NCBI GenBank assembly: GCA_019636195.1
Contig: JAHBYA010000008.1
Span: forward strand, 104,675-168,674
Direction of reading: 5' to 3'
Source of the DNA: Planctomycetota bacterium
GTDB taxonomy: Bacteria; Planctomycetota; UBA8742; UBA2392
Length of the DNA: 64,000 nt
Part shown: positions 8,925-16,703 of the stretch, piece by piece
Numbering within the stretch: position 1 is the stretch's first letter
Layout of the letters: each line of letters starts with the position of its first letter
The notes under the pieces: generated by a model
Database searches by the model: none
What the model was told of the DNA's origin: nothing
What the model saw: the letters and a program-made list of their open reading frames with translations, nothing else
Translations under genes and position numbers: made by a program

Positions 8925-9179
8925 ATGGCACACAAAAAAGGCGGCGGCAGCACCAAGAACGGTCGCGACAGCAACCCCAAGTACCGGGGCCTCAAGCGCG
9001 CGGGCGGCCAGTTCGTGCGCGCCGGGCACATCCTGGTTCGCCAGAAGGGCACCAAGTATCACCCCGGCCTGAACGTCGGTATGGGCCGCGACTTCACGTT
9101 GTTTGCCCTGTGCGACGGCGTGATGTGTTTCTCCGGAAAGACCCGGAAAAAGGTGAACGTCCAGCCGCAAGCAGCATAG
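8925..9179 (+). CDS. rpmA: 50S ribosomal protein L27
   Basis: Large-subunit protein near the peptidyl-transferase centre, 84 residues. [20 protein letters not shown] is the family signature, and the later [19 protein letters not shown] and [16 protein letters not shown] also match. The N-terminus is of the Gram-negative type, beginning directly with AHKKG and lacking the cleaved extension of Firmicutes. It follows rplU and ends at a strong terminator. Confidence 0.98.
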   Translation: MAHKKGGGSTKNGRDSNPKYRGLKRAGGQFVRAGHILVRQKGTKYHPGLNVGMGRDFTLFALCDGVMCFSGKTRKKVNVQPQAA

Positions 9180-9198
9180 AAGCACAAGACGCTCATCC

Positions 9199-9230
9199 CG
9201 CCCGGGTCCAAGGACCCGGGCGTTTTGTTT
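9199..9230 (+). terminator. Terminator after rplU-rpmA
   Basis: An 11-bp perfect stem (CGCCCGGGTCC / GGACCCGGGCG, loop of 2) is followed by TTTTGTTTT. It is placed 20 bp after the rpmA stop. Confidence 0.92.
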
Positions 9231-9364
9231 TGATTGGCGGCAAGGGCAGGAAGGGGGATACGATGCGAATGCGATGTTTGAGCCGTTAGCAACCGGGCAA
9301 CGTGAGTACAGGAACTGAAGTGTTTACGGAAAGGCGGCAAGACCGCCAAAACTGGAGAAATGCC

Positions 9365-10018
9365 ATGAGCGAAGCAACCGAGTACCGCGGGATTCCCCGC
9401 ATCGGCGACAAAGCGCCGGACTTTGAAGCTGTCACCACCGAAGGCACCCTGAAGTTCAGCGAGTGGAAGGGCGACAAGTGGGTCATCCTGTTCAGCCACC
9501 CCGCCGACTTCACGCCCGTTTGCAGCACCGAGCTGTCCGAGTTCGCGCGCCGCAACAAAGAGTTTGACGCGCTCAACACCAAGCTGATCGGTTTGTCGAT
9601 CGACAGCATTCACAGCCACCTGGCGTGGCGCGAGAACCTGAAAAAGGTGCTGGACGTCGAAATCAACTACCCGCTGATCGCCGACCTGAACACCGCCGTC
9701 GCCCAGAAGTACGGGCTGCTGCACCCCAACGAAAGCCAGACGGCGACTGTGCGCGCAGTGTTCGTGATCGACCCCAAGCAGACGGTGCGCGCGATCATCT
9801 ACTACCCGCTGAACGTCGGCCGCAACATCGACGAAGTCAAGCGCCTGCTGACGGCGCTGCAGCTCACGGACAAGCACAGCGTGGCCGCGCCGGTGAACTG
9901 GAAGGAAGGCGACAAGGTAATCGTGCCGCCGCCCAAGACGGTCAAGGATGTCGAAGAACGCAAGAGCCACAAAGAGTACGAGCAGATTGACTTCTACTTG
10001 AACAAGAAGTCGCTGTAG
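9365..10018 (+). CDS. Peroxiredoxin, 1-Cys (Prx6/AhpC-TSA) type
   Basis: Cytosolic thiol peroxidase that reduces H2O2 and organic peroxides. The 217 residues contain the catalytic motif HPADFTPVCSTE with peroxidatic Cys at about position 53, followed by LSIDSIHSHLAW, and the C-terminal extension typical of Prx6-like enzymes (PVNWKEGDKVIVPPP). No second conserved Cys with a VCP motif follows, which supports the 1-Cys class. I chose the ATG at 9365 (GGAG 9 nt upstream) because it gives the family N-terminus; an open frame 21 codons longer lacks support. It is monocistronic, with terminators on both sides. Confidence 0.93.
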   Translation: MSEATEYRGIPRIGDKAPDFEAVTTEGTLKFSEWKGDKWVILFSHPADFTPVCSTELSEFARRNKEFDALNTKLIGLSIDSIHSHLAWRENLKKVLDVEINYPLIADLNTAVAQKYGLLHPNESQTATVRAVFVIDPKQTVRAIIYYPLNVGRNIDEVKRLLTALQLTDKHSVAAPVNWKEGDKVIVPPPKTVKDVEERKSHKEYEQIDFYLNKKSL

Positions 10019-10031
10019 CCCACGGCGCAAA

Positions 10032-10058
10032 GGGACAGGCACCACGGGTGCCTGTCCC
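10032..10058. terminator. Perfect 12-bp hairpin after the peroxiredoxin gene
   Basis: GGGACAGGCACC / GGTGCCTGTCCC with a 3-nt loop lies between convergent genes. It is followed by TGTCTTTCT, so it can terminate both. The arm word also belongs to a palindrome type that recurs at 37163-37204. Confidence 0.75.
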
Positions 10059-10070
10059 TGTCTTTCTCAG

Positions 10071-11339
10071 CTACCGTGTTGGGCGGGCGCGGGCGGACAC
10101 GATGCCGACCCATGTGGCCACGCCGCAGGCAATCAATGACCCTGTCCACAAAGTGAACCAGGTGGGGCCCGGCGCGGCAAACGCCATCACAACGGTCAGC
10201 AGCACAATCGCAACGCACGTGCCGGTAACTGCCCCGTGCAGCTTTCTGGGCCAGCCTTGCTGAGCACGCACGAACCCCGCGACCGGCAGGGTCAGAAACA
10301 CGAGTTGGGCCCCGAACACCAGGCCAATGATGCCCCAGCCATCCCTGTCCGCCAGAAACCAGAGAATCCCCGCGACGCCCGTCGCGGTGAGCCCCGCCAG
10401 CACCACGGCGCCCCACTTGCGGCGCGGCAGCAGTGCGTGCCTGCCGACGGGGTGCAGGATCAGCAGGAAGTCCAGCAAGTGCGTCGCGTTCCAGGTCAGC
10501 AGCACGAAACCCACATAGCTGTAAATGACCGGTTCCATGAACGGTTCAAGCGCCGGCACCTCGTCCCCGAGCCGCGTGAAAACCTGCACACCGATCAGCA
10601 GCGCTATCGGCAGTATCACGCCCCAGCGCTTGCCCTTCTTTTCCAGCCAGAACGAAAATCGCAACGGCAGGTAGTACAGAGGATTTGCGGCCTTGAGCGC
10701 AGCCACCACTCCTTCGCGTGCGGACTCCATCGAGGGATCGATGCGCAGCGCCTCACGAAAGTGGTGCATGGCCGCTTTCCGGTCGCCGCCATCGAGCGCA
10801 GCGTAGCCGGCATTCAGATGGGTGAACGGGTCTTCAGGGTCACGCGCCAAGGCCCCGGCAATCACCTGTCGCGCGTTGTCGGTGCGGCCAAGCATCCGCA
10901 GCGCCAACGCCCGCGCATTCAGGCACTCAACATGCTCGCCATCGATCTCAAGGCCTCGTTCGGCGGCTTCAAGTGCGGGCTGCCATCGTTCCAGCTGGCA
11001 ATGAAGCAACGCCAGCAAGCTCCAGTAGTCCGGGTCGTCGGGGTCCAGCCCAATCGCGGCGTTCAGCGCTTCAATCGCCTCGGCCAGGCGGTTGCGCGTC
11101 CGGAGCACCACAGCCAGCGCGTAGTGCGCGAAGTCCAGGTCGGGTGCCAGCGCAATGCCCTGCCGAGCCTCCAGCTCGGCCTGATCAAGCTCACCCGCGA
11201 CGGACAGGCACACCGCCATGCTGGAGTGGATGAAGCCGTTGTCCGGTTCTTCTGCCAGCGCATTGCGGAACTCGGCCAGGGCCAGATGGTGCCGGCCCTG
11301 CTCCATCAACAACAGTGCGCGCTGAAGGTTTGGACTCAT
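10071..11339 (-). CDS. TPR protein with C-terminal multi-pass membrane domain
   Basis: A 422-residue protein. Residues ~1-215 are six tetratricopeptide repeats (for example LLMEQGRHHLALAEFRNALA and THLNAGYAALDGGDRKAAMH). Residues ~220-422 contain about six hydrophobic helices (GVILPIALLIGVQVF; VIYSYVGFVLLTW; WGAVVLAGLTATGVAGILWF; IGLVFGAQLVFLTLPVAGFV; AVTGTCVAIVLLTVVMAF; WTGSLIACGVATWVGIV). The ATG at 11339 overlaps the stop of the AAA+ gene by 4 bp, a sign of translational coupling. The pair looks like a membrane TPR scaffold working with a TPR-AAA+ motor. I do not recognise a named family. Confidence 0.85.
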   Translation of the reverse strand: MSPNLQRALLLMEQGRHHLALAEFRNALAEEPDNGFIHSSMAVCLSVAGELDQAELEARQGIALAPDLDFAHYALAVVLRTRNRLAEAIEALNAAIGLDPDDPDYWSLLALLHCQLERWQPALEAAERGLEIDGEHVECLNARALALRMLGRTDNARQVIAGALARDPEDPFTHLNAGYAALDGGDRKAAMHHFREALRIDPSMESAREGVVAALKAANPLYYLPLRFSFWLEKKGKRWGVILPIALLIGVQVFTRLGDEVPALEPFMEPVIYSYVGFVLLTWNATHLLDFLLILHPVGRHALLPRRKWGAVVLAGLTATGVAGILWFLADRDGWGIIGLVFGAQLVFLTLPVAGFVRAQQGWPRKLHGAVTGTCVAIVLLTVVMAFAAPGPTWFTLWTGSLIACGVATWVGIVSARARPTR

Positions 11340-12661
11340 TTGAGCTTCAGGTACTCAAGGATCTCGTCGTAGTGACCGCCCTGGTTGCTGAACAGCGCGT
11401 AGTTGCGTGCTGTGGCAAACCACTCCTTGGTCGTTGGCCGATGGCGCTTGATCGCGTGCAGCAGGTTCTTGGTGTTAAGCGGCTGCGGCACACCCCTGCT
11501 CATCGACTCTTCCAGCAGTTCTTCAATTGCCCCGTCGATACAGGCCGTGAGGTCGGCGCCGCTGAAGTCTTTGGTCTTGCGTGCCAGGGCTGCGTAGTCA
11601 ACCTCGCCGGCGGGCTTGCCGCGAAGGTGAATGCGCAGGATGGCTTCACGGGCGAGTTCGTCAGGCGGCGGCACAAGAATGATTCGGTCGAAGCGCCCGG
11701 GTCGTCGAAACGCGGGGTCCAGGTGCCACGGCGCATTGGTCGCAGCAAGCACCAGGATGCCATCGTTGTTCCCGTCAATGCCATCCAGCTCGGACAGGAA
11801 CTGGTTGATCAACTGGCGACCGGCGCTCTGGCGCATGTCGGTTCGACTTGCTCCCAAGGCATCGACTTCGTCAAAGAACAGGACGCACGGCGCGTTTTCG
11901 CGGGCTTGGTCAAACAAGGCACGCAGATTCCTCTCTGACTCGCCGATCCACATGTTCAGTACGTCGCTGATGCCGACGGCAATGAACCCGGCGTGCACTT
12001 CGCCTGCTGTCGCGCGCGCAAGGTGCGTCTTTCCGCAGCCCGGAGGCCCGTACATCAGGATGCCGCCGCCGATCTTCTTTCCGTAGGCCTTGTAGATCTC
12101 AGGATTTCGCAGGGGGTAAATGATCTTCTTCTGAATCTGGTCTTTCACGCTTTCCATGCCGCCCACGTCAGCAAATGCGGTTTGCGGCCGTTCCATCATC
12201 CGTGGCACCGCATTCCGGGGGGCATCTCCGGCTGGTACACGTTCGTCAGCGTCGCGCCACTTTTCACCCGACACCCCGAGCCGGGCAGCGAGTTCCGGGT
12301 CAACCAGCGCTTCATCCAGCTCCAGCGCGCGACGGTACGCCGCCCGAGCGGCCTGCACGTCGTCAGCAGTGAGCAACCGGGCGCGTGAAAGATGCGCAGT
12401 TGCCGGGGCTTCGGGCCTCCGGCACAGCGCTTCAAGGACAACCAGCGACTCGCTGTTTCGCCCGGCACGCCGAAACGACTCGGCAAGGAGCATTTCCAGC
12501 GCAAGATCGGGCGCGCGGGACAAGCCCTGGCGACAAACCTCAATGGCTTCGCTGAACTGTCCTGCGCCCAGCAGCGTCTCCGCCAGCAGGCGTCGAAGGG
12601 GCTGGTTCTCCGGCGTTGCCGATAGCGCCTCCTGCAGCGCCTTGATGGTCGCATCGCTCAT
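11336..12661 (-). CDS. AAA+ ATPase with N-terminal TPR region
   Basis: A 441-residue protein. Residues ~1-125 are TPR-like helices (SDATIKALQEALSATPENQP; LRRLLAETLLGAGQFSEAIE). Residues ~160-440 are a classic AAA domain of the Cdc48/FtsH/spastin group: GPPGCGKT (Walker A, 205-212), LFFDEVDALG (Walker B), a sensor region LAATNAPWHLDPAF and the arginine-finger segment RRPGRFDR. It uses ATP hydrolysis to remodel or unfold a target. I start at the ATG at 12661, where TTGCGC-17-GAGAAT sits 7 nt upstream; an open frame extends 28 codons further but has no support. It is followed with a 4-bp overlap by the TPR-membrane gene. Confidence 0.9.
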   Translation of the reverse strand: MSDATIKALQEALSATPENQPLRRLLAETLLGAGQFSEAIEVCRQGLSRAPDLALEMLLAESFRRAGRNSESLVVLEALCRRPEAPATAHLSRARLLTADDVQAARAAYRRALELDEALVDPELAARLGVSGEKWRDADERVPAGDAPRNAVPRMMERPQTAFADVGGMESVKDQIQKKIIYPLRNPEIYKAYGKKIGGGILMYGPPGCGKTHLARATAGEVHAGFIAVGISDVLNMWIGESERNLRALFDQARENAPCVLFFDEVDALGASRTDMRQSAGRQLINQFLSELDGIDGNNDGILVLAATNAPWHLDPAFRRPGRFDRIILVPPPDELAREAILRIHLRGKPAGEVDYAALARKTKDFSGADLTACIDGAIEELLEESMSRGVPQPLNTKNLLHAIKRHRPTTKEWFATARNYALFSNQGGHYDEILEYLKLK

Positions 12662-12668
12662 GTTGAAG

Positions 12669-12697
12669 ATTCTCACGACTGATTCCTGGCGGCGCAA
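12669..12697 (-). promoter_or_regulatory. Promoter candidate for the AAA+ operon, leaderless geometry
   Basis: On the minus strand TTGCGC (12692-12697), a 17-bp spacer and GAGAAT (12669-12674) end 7 nt before the ATG at 12661. Confidence 0.4.
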
Positions 12698-12738
12698 GTC
12701 AGTGTGTGCCGGAGAGGTGTGCCCGCAATTTGCACCAA

Positions 12739-12767
12739 TTGCCAAGTCGCCGCCGGGGCACTATCTT
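12739..12767 (+). promoter_or_regulatory. Sigma-70-type promoter for the first lipoprotein
   Basis: TTGCCA (12739-12744), a 17-bp spacer and TATCTT (12762-12767) precede the lipoprotein gene. The predicted transcript start is ~30 nt before its ATG, leaving room for the AGGAA site. Confidence 0.65.
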
Positions 12768-12805
12768 GTTCGGGCTCACCTCAACCTCATGAACAGGAAC
12801 CCAAC

Positions 12806-13264
12806 ATGAAACCATGGATTGCCGTAATGTGCCTACTCTTGATCGCCGTGTTCAGCTTTTCGGCCTGCGGCGGAGGCAATGATGCCGGCAACAAGGGCAG
12901 CAGTTCGTCCAGCAACTCCTCTGGTGAACCTGACAAACCCAAGACCCCGGCCGAAGAACGCCAGGCCGTGGCCAACAGGATGGCTGCTGCTGCCGAAGCC
13001 TTGGACGCCGAGGCTTTGAAGACACTTTTCCTGCCCGAAGAACACGCAAACGCCGAAAAGCGCATCGGCAGCGAATGGCGGGGCATGAAAGCCGAAGGCA
13101 TCACCGTCAAGGCAAAGACGCCGACGATTGAAGAAGTCGAAGGCAAGTTCATCGCCACCTTCGCCATGACCATAACCACCAAAGACGGCAAGGCGGAAGA
13201 CGAGTCCAACAAGCTGTCCATCATCGAAAAAGACGGCAAGTACTACATGAGCTTCAAGCGATAA
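12806..13264 (+). CDS. Small lipoprotein, paralog 1 (NTF2/DUF4878-like)
   Basis: A 152-residue exported protein. The signal sequence MKPWIAVMCLLLIAVFSFSA ends at a lipidated-type Cys (FSAC), followed by a low-complexity GN/S-rich linker to residue ~45. The remaining ~100 residues form a small alpha-beta domain (EERQAVANRMAAAAEALDAE, later EEVEGKFIATFAMTITTKDG) like NTF2/DUF4878 lipoproteins. AGGAAC lies 7 nt before the ATG at 12806. The gene 13369-13863 has the same plan and similar sequence (AEKRIGSEWRGM versus AEKRIIAEVKRL), so they are tandem duplicates. A third, more distant relative is at 50597-51058. Function unknown. Confidence 0.8.
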   Translation: MKPWIAVMCLLLIAVFSFSACGGGNDAGNKGSSSSSNSSGEPDKPKTPAEERQAVANRMAAAAEALDAEALKTLFLPEEHANAEKRIGSEWRGMKAEGITVKAKTPTIEEVEGKFIATFAMTITTKDGKAEDESNKLSIIEKDGKYYMSFKR

Positions 13265-13280
13265 CACCGCAGACTCGCGC

Positions 13281-13310
13281 GGGGCCGGCTTCAAGCCGGC
13301 CCCTTTGCTT
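13281..13310 (+). terminator. Terminator after lipoprotein paralog 1
   Basis: A 10-bp stem GGGGCCGGCT/AGCCGGCCCC with a 3-nt loop is followed by TTTGCTTT. Confidence 0.85.
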
Positions 13311-13368
13311 TGCCTTGATGCCCGGTGCAGGTATGCTGGCCAGCCAGCAATCACGGAGGAAACGTCCC

Positions 13369-13863
13369 ATGAACCAGTGCGTGAAACTGCGCGTCGCCAG
13401 TCTGTGCCTTGCGGGCCTTCTGGTCGCCGCATGCGGTGCGAACAGCAGCAGCGGCACGGGCGGCGGCGGCAGCAACTCCGGCGGAAACGCTGCCGGCAAC
13501 ACGGCGGCTTGCACCGGCGACAGCCAGCCGGCGCCGCAGCCCACCGAGAAAGACGAGCGCGAGGCGCAGGTTTCGCGGCTGGTACAGGCGTTTGCCAAAC
13601 TGGATGCAGACGCGATTCTGGCGCTGTTTCACCCTGACCACAAAGCCACAGCCGAAAAGCGCATCATCGCCGAAGTCAAGCGGCTGGCCGGCGTGAAGGG
13701 CGAGTGGAAGGTTACCCCCGGCCCGATTGAAGAAATCGACGGCCGATTCGTCTCGTCCAGCAAGACCCAGATCATTGAGCCCGGCCAGAACCACTCGGTG
13801 GTTGAGCGCAAGCTCGAACTGGTCAAGCACGACGGCAAGTGGCTGTTCAAGTTCTACTCTTAA
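13369..13863 (+). CDS. Small lipoprotein, paralog 2 (NTF2/DUF4878-like)
   Basis: A 164-residue lipoprotein. The signal peptide MNQCVKLRVASLCLAGLLVA is followed by a good lipobox (LVAAC) and a G/S/N-rich linker (residues ~23-50). A folded domain then starts at DEREAQVSRLVQAFAKLDAD and ends KHDGKWLFKFYS, parallel to KDGKYYMSFKR of paralog 1. GGAGG lies ~9 nt before the ATG at 13369. It has its own hairpin upstream and downstream, so it is probably a separate transcript. The role is unknown; it is likely anchored in a membrane facing the periplasm or cell exterior. Confidence 0.8.
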   Translation: MNQCVKLRVASLCLAGLLVAACGANSSSGTGGGGSNSGGNAAGNTAACTGDSQPAPQPTEKDEREAQVSRLVQAFAKLDADAILALFHPDHKATAEKRIIAEVKRLAGVKGEWKVTPGPIEEIDGRFVSSSKTQIIEPGQNHSVVERKLELVKHDGKWLFKFYS

Positions 13864-13869
13864 CGCAAA

Positions 13870-13890
13870 CAGGCGGCGCAAGGCCGCCTG
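13870..13890. terminator. Bidirectional hairpin between convergent genes
   Basis: An 8-bp stem CAGGCGGC/GCCGCCTG lies between the lipoprotein and the 54-residue minus-strand gene. On the minus strand it is followed by TTTGCGTT. Confidence 0.65.
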
Positions 13891-13909
13891 CCTGCATGGG
13901 GAGCGGGAG

Positions 13910-14074
13910 TTACGCGCCAACGGCGCGCAGGGCGCTTTCGAAAGCCGTACGTTTGCGGGCACTGCCCAGCAGCACCGCCAGGCGCACACGGCTCTGGGCG
14001 CGTTCTTGCGCGCTTTTCAGAAGCCGGGCGTAGGGGGTGTTGCCCGCGTTCAGTTTTGCCGTGTCAATGTGCAT
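13910..14074 (-). CDS. 54-residue hypothetical protein
   Basis: A short gene reading MHIDTAKLNAGNTPYARLLK and ending ALRAVGA. It is basic and helical (SAQERAQSRVRLAVLLGSAR) with no signal peptide or membrane segment. Support comes from a clean AAAGGAAA site 6 nt before the ATG at 14074, and from a hairpin with a short T-run directly after the stop. No family is recognised. It is divergent from the VOC gene, and the ~70 bp between them is AT-rich, as expected for a shared promoter region. Confidence 0.6.
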   Translation of the reverse strand: MHIDTAKLNAGNTPYARLLKSAQERAQSRVRLAVLLGSARKRTAFESALRAVGA

Positions 14075-14131
14075 GGCTTTCCTTTACTACTCCTTAGTTG
14101 CGAATTGCGTTACGCGGGTTCCGGATTTTCC

Positions 14132-14137
14132 TAAATT
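14132..14137 (+). promoter_or_regulatory. -10-like hexamer, leaderless start at 14144
   Basis: TAAATT ends 6 nt before the ATG of the VOC gene. No Shine-Dalgarno sequence is visible. Confidence 0.55.
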
Positions 14138-14143
14138 CGTGCC

Positions 14144-14566
14144 ATGGACCTTGAACCGCTTCGCGGCGTCGCGGGCCGCCCGGGTTTAACGCACATCGCG
14201 CTCAAATGCCGGGACACACTGGCGACCGCCGCTTTCTATGAAGCCGTCTGCGGCATGAGCCTGGTGCACCAGCGCACCGGCGAGGCCCAACCCGTGGTAT
14301 GGGTGAGCGCGAGGCCGCTTGGCCTCGACTTCGTACTGGTGCTGATGGGCGGGGGCGGCGACGGCAAGGCCCCGCGCATGGACCACCTCGGGTTCACGGT
14401 CGCCAGCCGCGAAGTCGTGGACGCCATCGCCGCGGCAGCGGCAGAGATTGGCGCACTGGCCGAGGGCCCCCACGACCTTGGTCCCCCCGTCGGATACTTT
14501 GTCGTAATCCGGGACCCCGACGGCAACGGCGTGGAGTTCAGCCACGGCCAGGAAATTCGCTTCTGA
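14144..14566 (+). CDS. VOC-family (glyoxalase-like) protein
   Basis: A 140-residue vicinal-oxygen-chelate protein made of two beta-alpha-beta-beta-beta modules: LTHIALKCRDTLATAAFYEA with VCGMSLV at residues ~15-45, and MDHLGFTVASREVVDAIAAA at ~77-100, ending VIRDPDGNGVEFSH. The His in LTHIAL, the His in MDHLGF and the Glu in GVEFSH sit where VOC metal ligands occur. Members include glyoxalases, dioxygenases and antibiotic-modifying enzymes; the substrate here cannot be told. The start at 14144 fits the leaderless geometry. Confidence 0.88.
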   Translation: MDLEPLRGVAGRPGLTHIALKCRDTLATAAFYEAVCGMSLVHQRTGEAQPVVWVSARPLGLDFVLVLMGGGGDGKAPRMDHLGFTVASREVVDAIAAAAAEIGALAEGPHDLGPPVGYFVVIRDPDGNGVEFSHGQEIRF

Positions 14567-14670
14567 TTGCGCGGCGGCTCCTTTCTTGACTTCGAGATAC
14601 GGCATGCGCCAGAACCGTACTTTCCGCCCAGCGCTGCGTTTGGAGTGGTACATTCATGTGGGGGTTGCCC

Positions 14671-15198
14671 ATGAAAGCGCTGCTGTTCGCCCTGTTCCTG
14701 TTCCCTGCCTGCTGTCTTGCCACACCGACAATCTCGGTGACCGCCAACGGCCAAGCCATACCGGACGGCGGCTACATTGAAGTGCTGTCAAGCCAAGACA
14801 TGGCAAGCCTGCAACTCGAAATCGCAGTCAGCGGCAATGACACTGACCCGGTCGCGCTGGCTGGCACGGTGTCTGATGTGACCATTCAGGCTATTCATGA
14901 CTCGGAGTTCTGTGCCGCCCCCGCCATAGGGCCCTATATCGTGGCGCCTTCCAGCGGCTGGTTCATATGTGCGCCGCTGACGCACACGATCAGCCTGGCT
15001 GCAAGCGATGGGGTGAATGCGGACGCGACGTTCGTGTTCGAGATCAGGGTGCGTTACGTTGAGCCCAAGGGGCCCTTCTGCAACCTCCGGGAGGGGACGG
15101 CCCGCGATGACTGTGCCTGTTGCGCGGCTGGGCCTTCCGCGGGCGCGCCTTTGGCCGTTCTGTTTGCACTGCTGGCGCGCCGCCGCCGCCGTGAGTGA
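14671..15198 (+). CDS. Secreted protein with C-terminal sorting-type tail
   Basis: A 175-residue exported protein. The signal peptide MKALLFALFLFPACCLATPT is followed by a beta-rich domain (ISVTANGQAIPDGGYIEV, and later DATFVFEIRVRYVEPKG). The last ~30 residues are a cysteine cluster (DDCACCAAG), a hydrophobic stretch (PLAVLFALLA) and an Arg run (RRRRRE). This is the tripartite layout of MYXO-CTERM/GlyGly-CTERM-type protein sorting signals, processed by CPBP- or rhomboid-type peptidases. I chose the ATG at 14671, which has a GGGGG run 5-9 nt upstream; an in-frame ATG at 14656 sits too close to the TACATT hexamer. Passenger function unknown. Confidence 0.75.
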   Translation: MKALLFALFLFPACCLATPTISVTANGQAIPDGGYIEVLSSQDMASLQLEIAVSGNDTDPVALAGTVSDVTIQAIHDSEFCAAPAIGPYIVAPSSGWFICAPLTHTISLAASDGVNADATFVFEIRVRYVEPKGPFCNLREGTARDDCACCAAGPSAGAPLAVLFALLARRRRRE

Positions 15199-15284
15199 CC
15201 GCAAGCCGCGCACACCATTGACCGCCGGACCGGAATCATTGATCATTTGTCCGTTGTCCCCTTCGCCTCCCCCCGGCGAGCCCG

Positions 15285-16592
15285 ATGCCGCGTACCGCCT
15301 TGTGCCTGCTGCTGCTGTTGGCGCCCGTTTTGCGCGCCGACGATGCTTTGCCATGGCATCCCAGCCAGCCCGGCTACCACGACGCCACCGTTGCGCTGGC
15401 CGAGTACTGCCTTGAACACAAACTGCACAGCGAGGCACTGTTACTTCTGAACGGCGTCAGCGCCGAGCGCGCAACGGAAATCGCCAGGGCTGCAACCGGA
15501 CAGCCGGACGAATACACCGCCGAAAGCTGGGGCGGCTACCTGGATCGGCTTGAAGTGGTGCAGCGCCGCCGCGCGCAAGCCGCCCTTGAGGCCGGCACGC
15601 CGGCAGCCGACGTGCTGAGTATCTGCCCGGACTTTGGTCCGGCCCTGGAGCGCGCAGGCTTCAAAGAGCTCAAAGGCATGGGCTGGCTCAAATCCGCCGA
15701 GCACGAACGGCTGGCACCGCTGGCCGTGGCGCTGCAAGACGCGCCTGCAAAGCAGGACCGGGAGGCTACTTGGCAGCAACCGTGGGTGATCATCACGCAG
15801 CACTTTTGTCTTGTGACTGATCTGCCGTGGTCGCGGGCCCGCAAGTACGCTGAGTACCTTGACCGCTTTCACGCGGTGTACTTTGAAACTGTCGGCGACG
15901 TTGTGCCCGGGCGCGAGCACCCCAACGTAGTCTGGTGCTGCAAGGACAGCAGCACTTTTGTGGAGTTCACGAAGAGTATCGGCTTTGCCATGACTGCCGA
16001 CAACGGCGGCTTGCACGTGGGCTACACCGGCGCTGTGTATGTCAACGCCGAACGCTGCGACTTTGTCGGGCGCAAGAACAAAAGCTGGGACAACCTTGCG
16101 CGCACACTGTTTCATGAGTGCGCCCACCGGCTTACCGAGATCGGCCTGCGCGGGCGGCGCGGCGGCAACGACGCGTGGGGGCTGGCCTACACCAAAGAGC
16201 ACGCCTGGATTGTGGAAGCGATTGCGATCCTGTTTGAAGACCTGCAGCTCCAGGCCAAGGGCTACAAGCTAAAGGGCCTTGAACAGCAGCGCCTGTGGAC
16301 GATCAAGGACTGGAAGGCCAAAGACGGCAGGATTCCAAGCCTTGGCCCGATCTTCAAGCAGGGCCAGGTCGACTTTGCGCAGGGCACGCCGATCAGCAGC
16401 ACCGAAAAGTACGCGTTGTGCGGCAGCGTCGCGTGGTACTGCCTGTTTGAAAAGAAGGAGCACCGCAAGGCGTTTCTGACACTGCTGGTTGACTACTACC
16501 GCACGGACACCCGCCGCTTTGACTTCGAAAAGCGCTTCAGCAAGTCTCTGCCTGACTTCGAGGCCGAGTGGAAGGCGTGGGTCGCCAGGTAG
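15285..16592 (+). CDS. Secreted zinc metallopeptidase-like protein (DUF1570 type)
   Basis: A 435-residue exported protein with signal peptide MPRTALCLLLLLAPVLRADD. Residues ~25-160 are helical and probably regulatory. The catalytic-like region contains ARTLFHECAHRL, giving an HExxH zinc motif (His277, Glu278, His281), and EHAWIVEAIAILFED ~30 residues later supplies a likely third Glu ligand. This gluzincin layout and the WVxxPxGxA-free context fit the DUF1570 family, common in Planctomycetota. The substrate is unknown. The ATG at 15285 has only a weak GGCGAG upstream. The gene starts 86 bp after the sorting-tail protein and may share its transcript. Confidence 0.82.
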   Translation: MPRTALCLLLLLAPVLRADDALPWHPSQPGYHDATVALAEYCLEHKLHSEALLLLNGVSAERATEIARAATGQPDEYTAESWGGYLDRLEVVQRRRAQAALEAGTPAADVLSICPDFGPALERAGFKELKGMGWLKSAEHERLAPLAVALQDAPAKQDREATWQQPWVIITQHFCLVTDLPWSRARKYAEYLDRFHAVYFETVGDVVPGREHPNVVWCCKDSSTFVEFTKSIGFAMTADNGGLHVGYTGAVYVNAERCDFVGRKNKSWDNLARTLFHECAHRLTEIGLRGRRGGNDAWGLAYTKEHAWIVEAIAILFEDLQLQAKGYKLKGLEQQRLWTIKDWKAKDGRIPSLGPIFKQGQVDFAQGTPISSTEKYALCGSVAWYCLFEKKEHRKAFLTLLVDYYRTDTRRFDFEKRFSKSLPDFEAEWKAWVAR

Positions 16593-16671
16593 CGCACAGC
16601 CGCACAATGGGTTGACGCTCGATGCAGGCTGAGCCCTGTTTCGCCTGACCCCAATTTGGCAGCGTGCATGG

Positions 16672-16677
16672 TATGAT
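16672..16677 (+). promoter_or_regulatory. -10-like TATGAT upstream of the HEAT-repeat gene
   Basis: TATGAT lies 26 nt before the ATG at 16704, and a GAGGG ribosome site sits between. This gives a short conventional leader. Confidence 0.5.
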
Positions 16678-16703
16678 GTCTCAAACGAGACGAGGGTACA
16701 GCC

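Noticed and set aside
10236..11372. Plus-strand open frame opposite the TPR-membrane gene
   Set aside because: Antisense shadow of a GC-rich coding region; no start signal.
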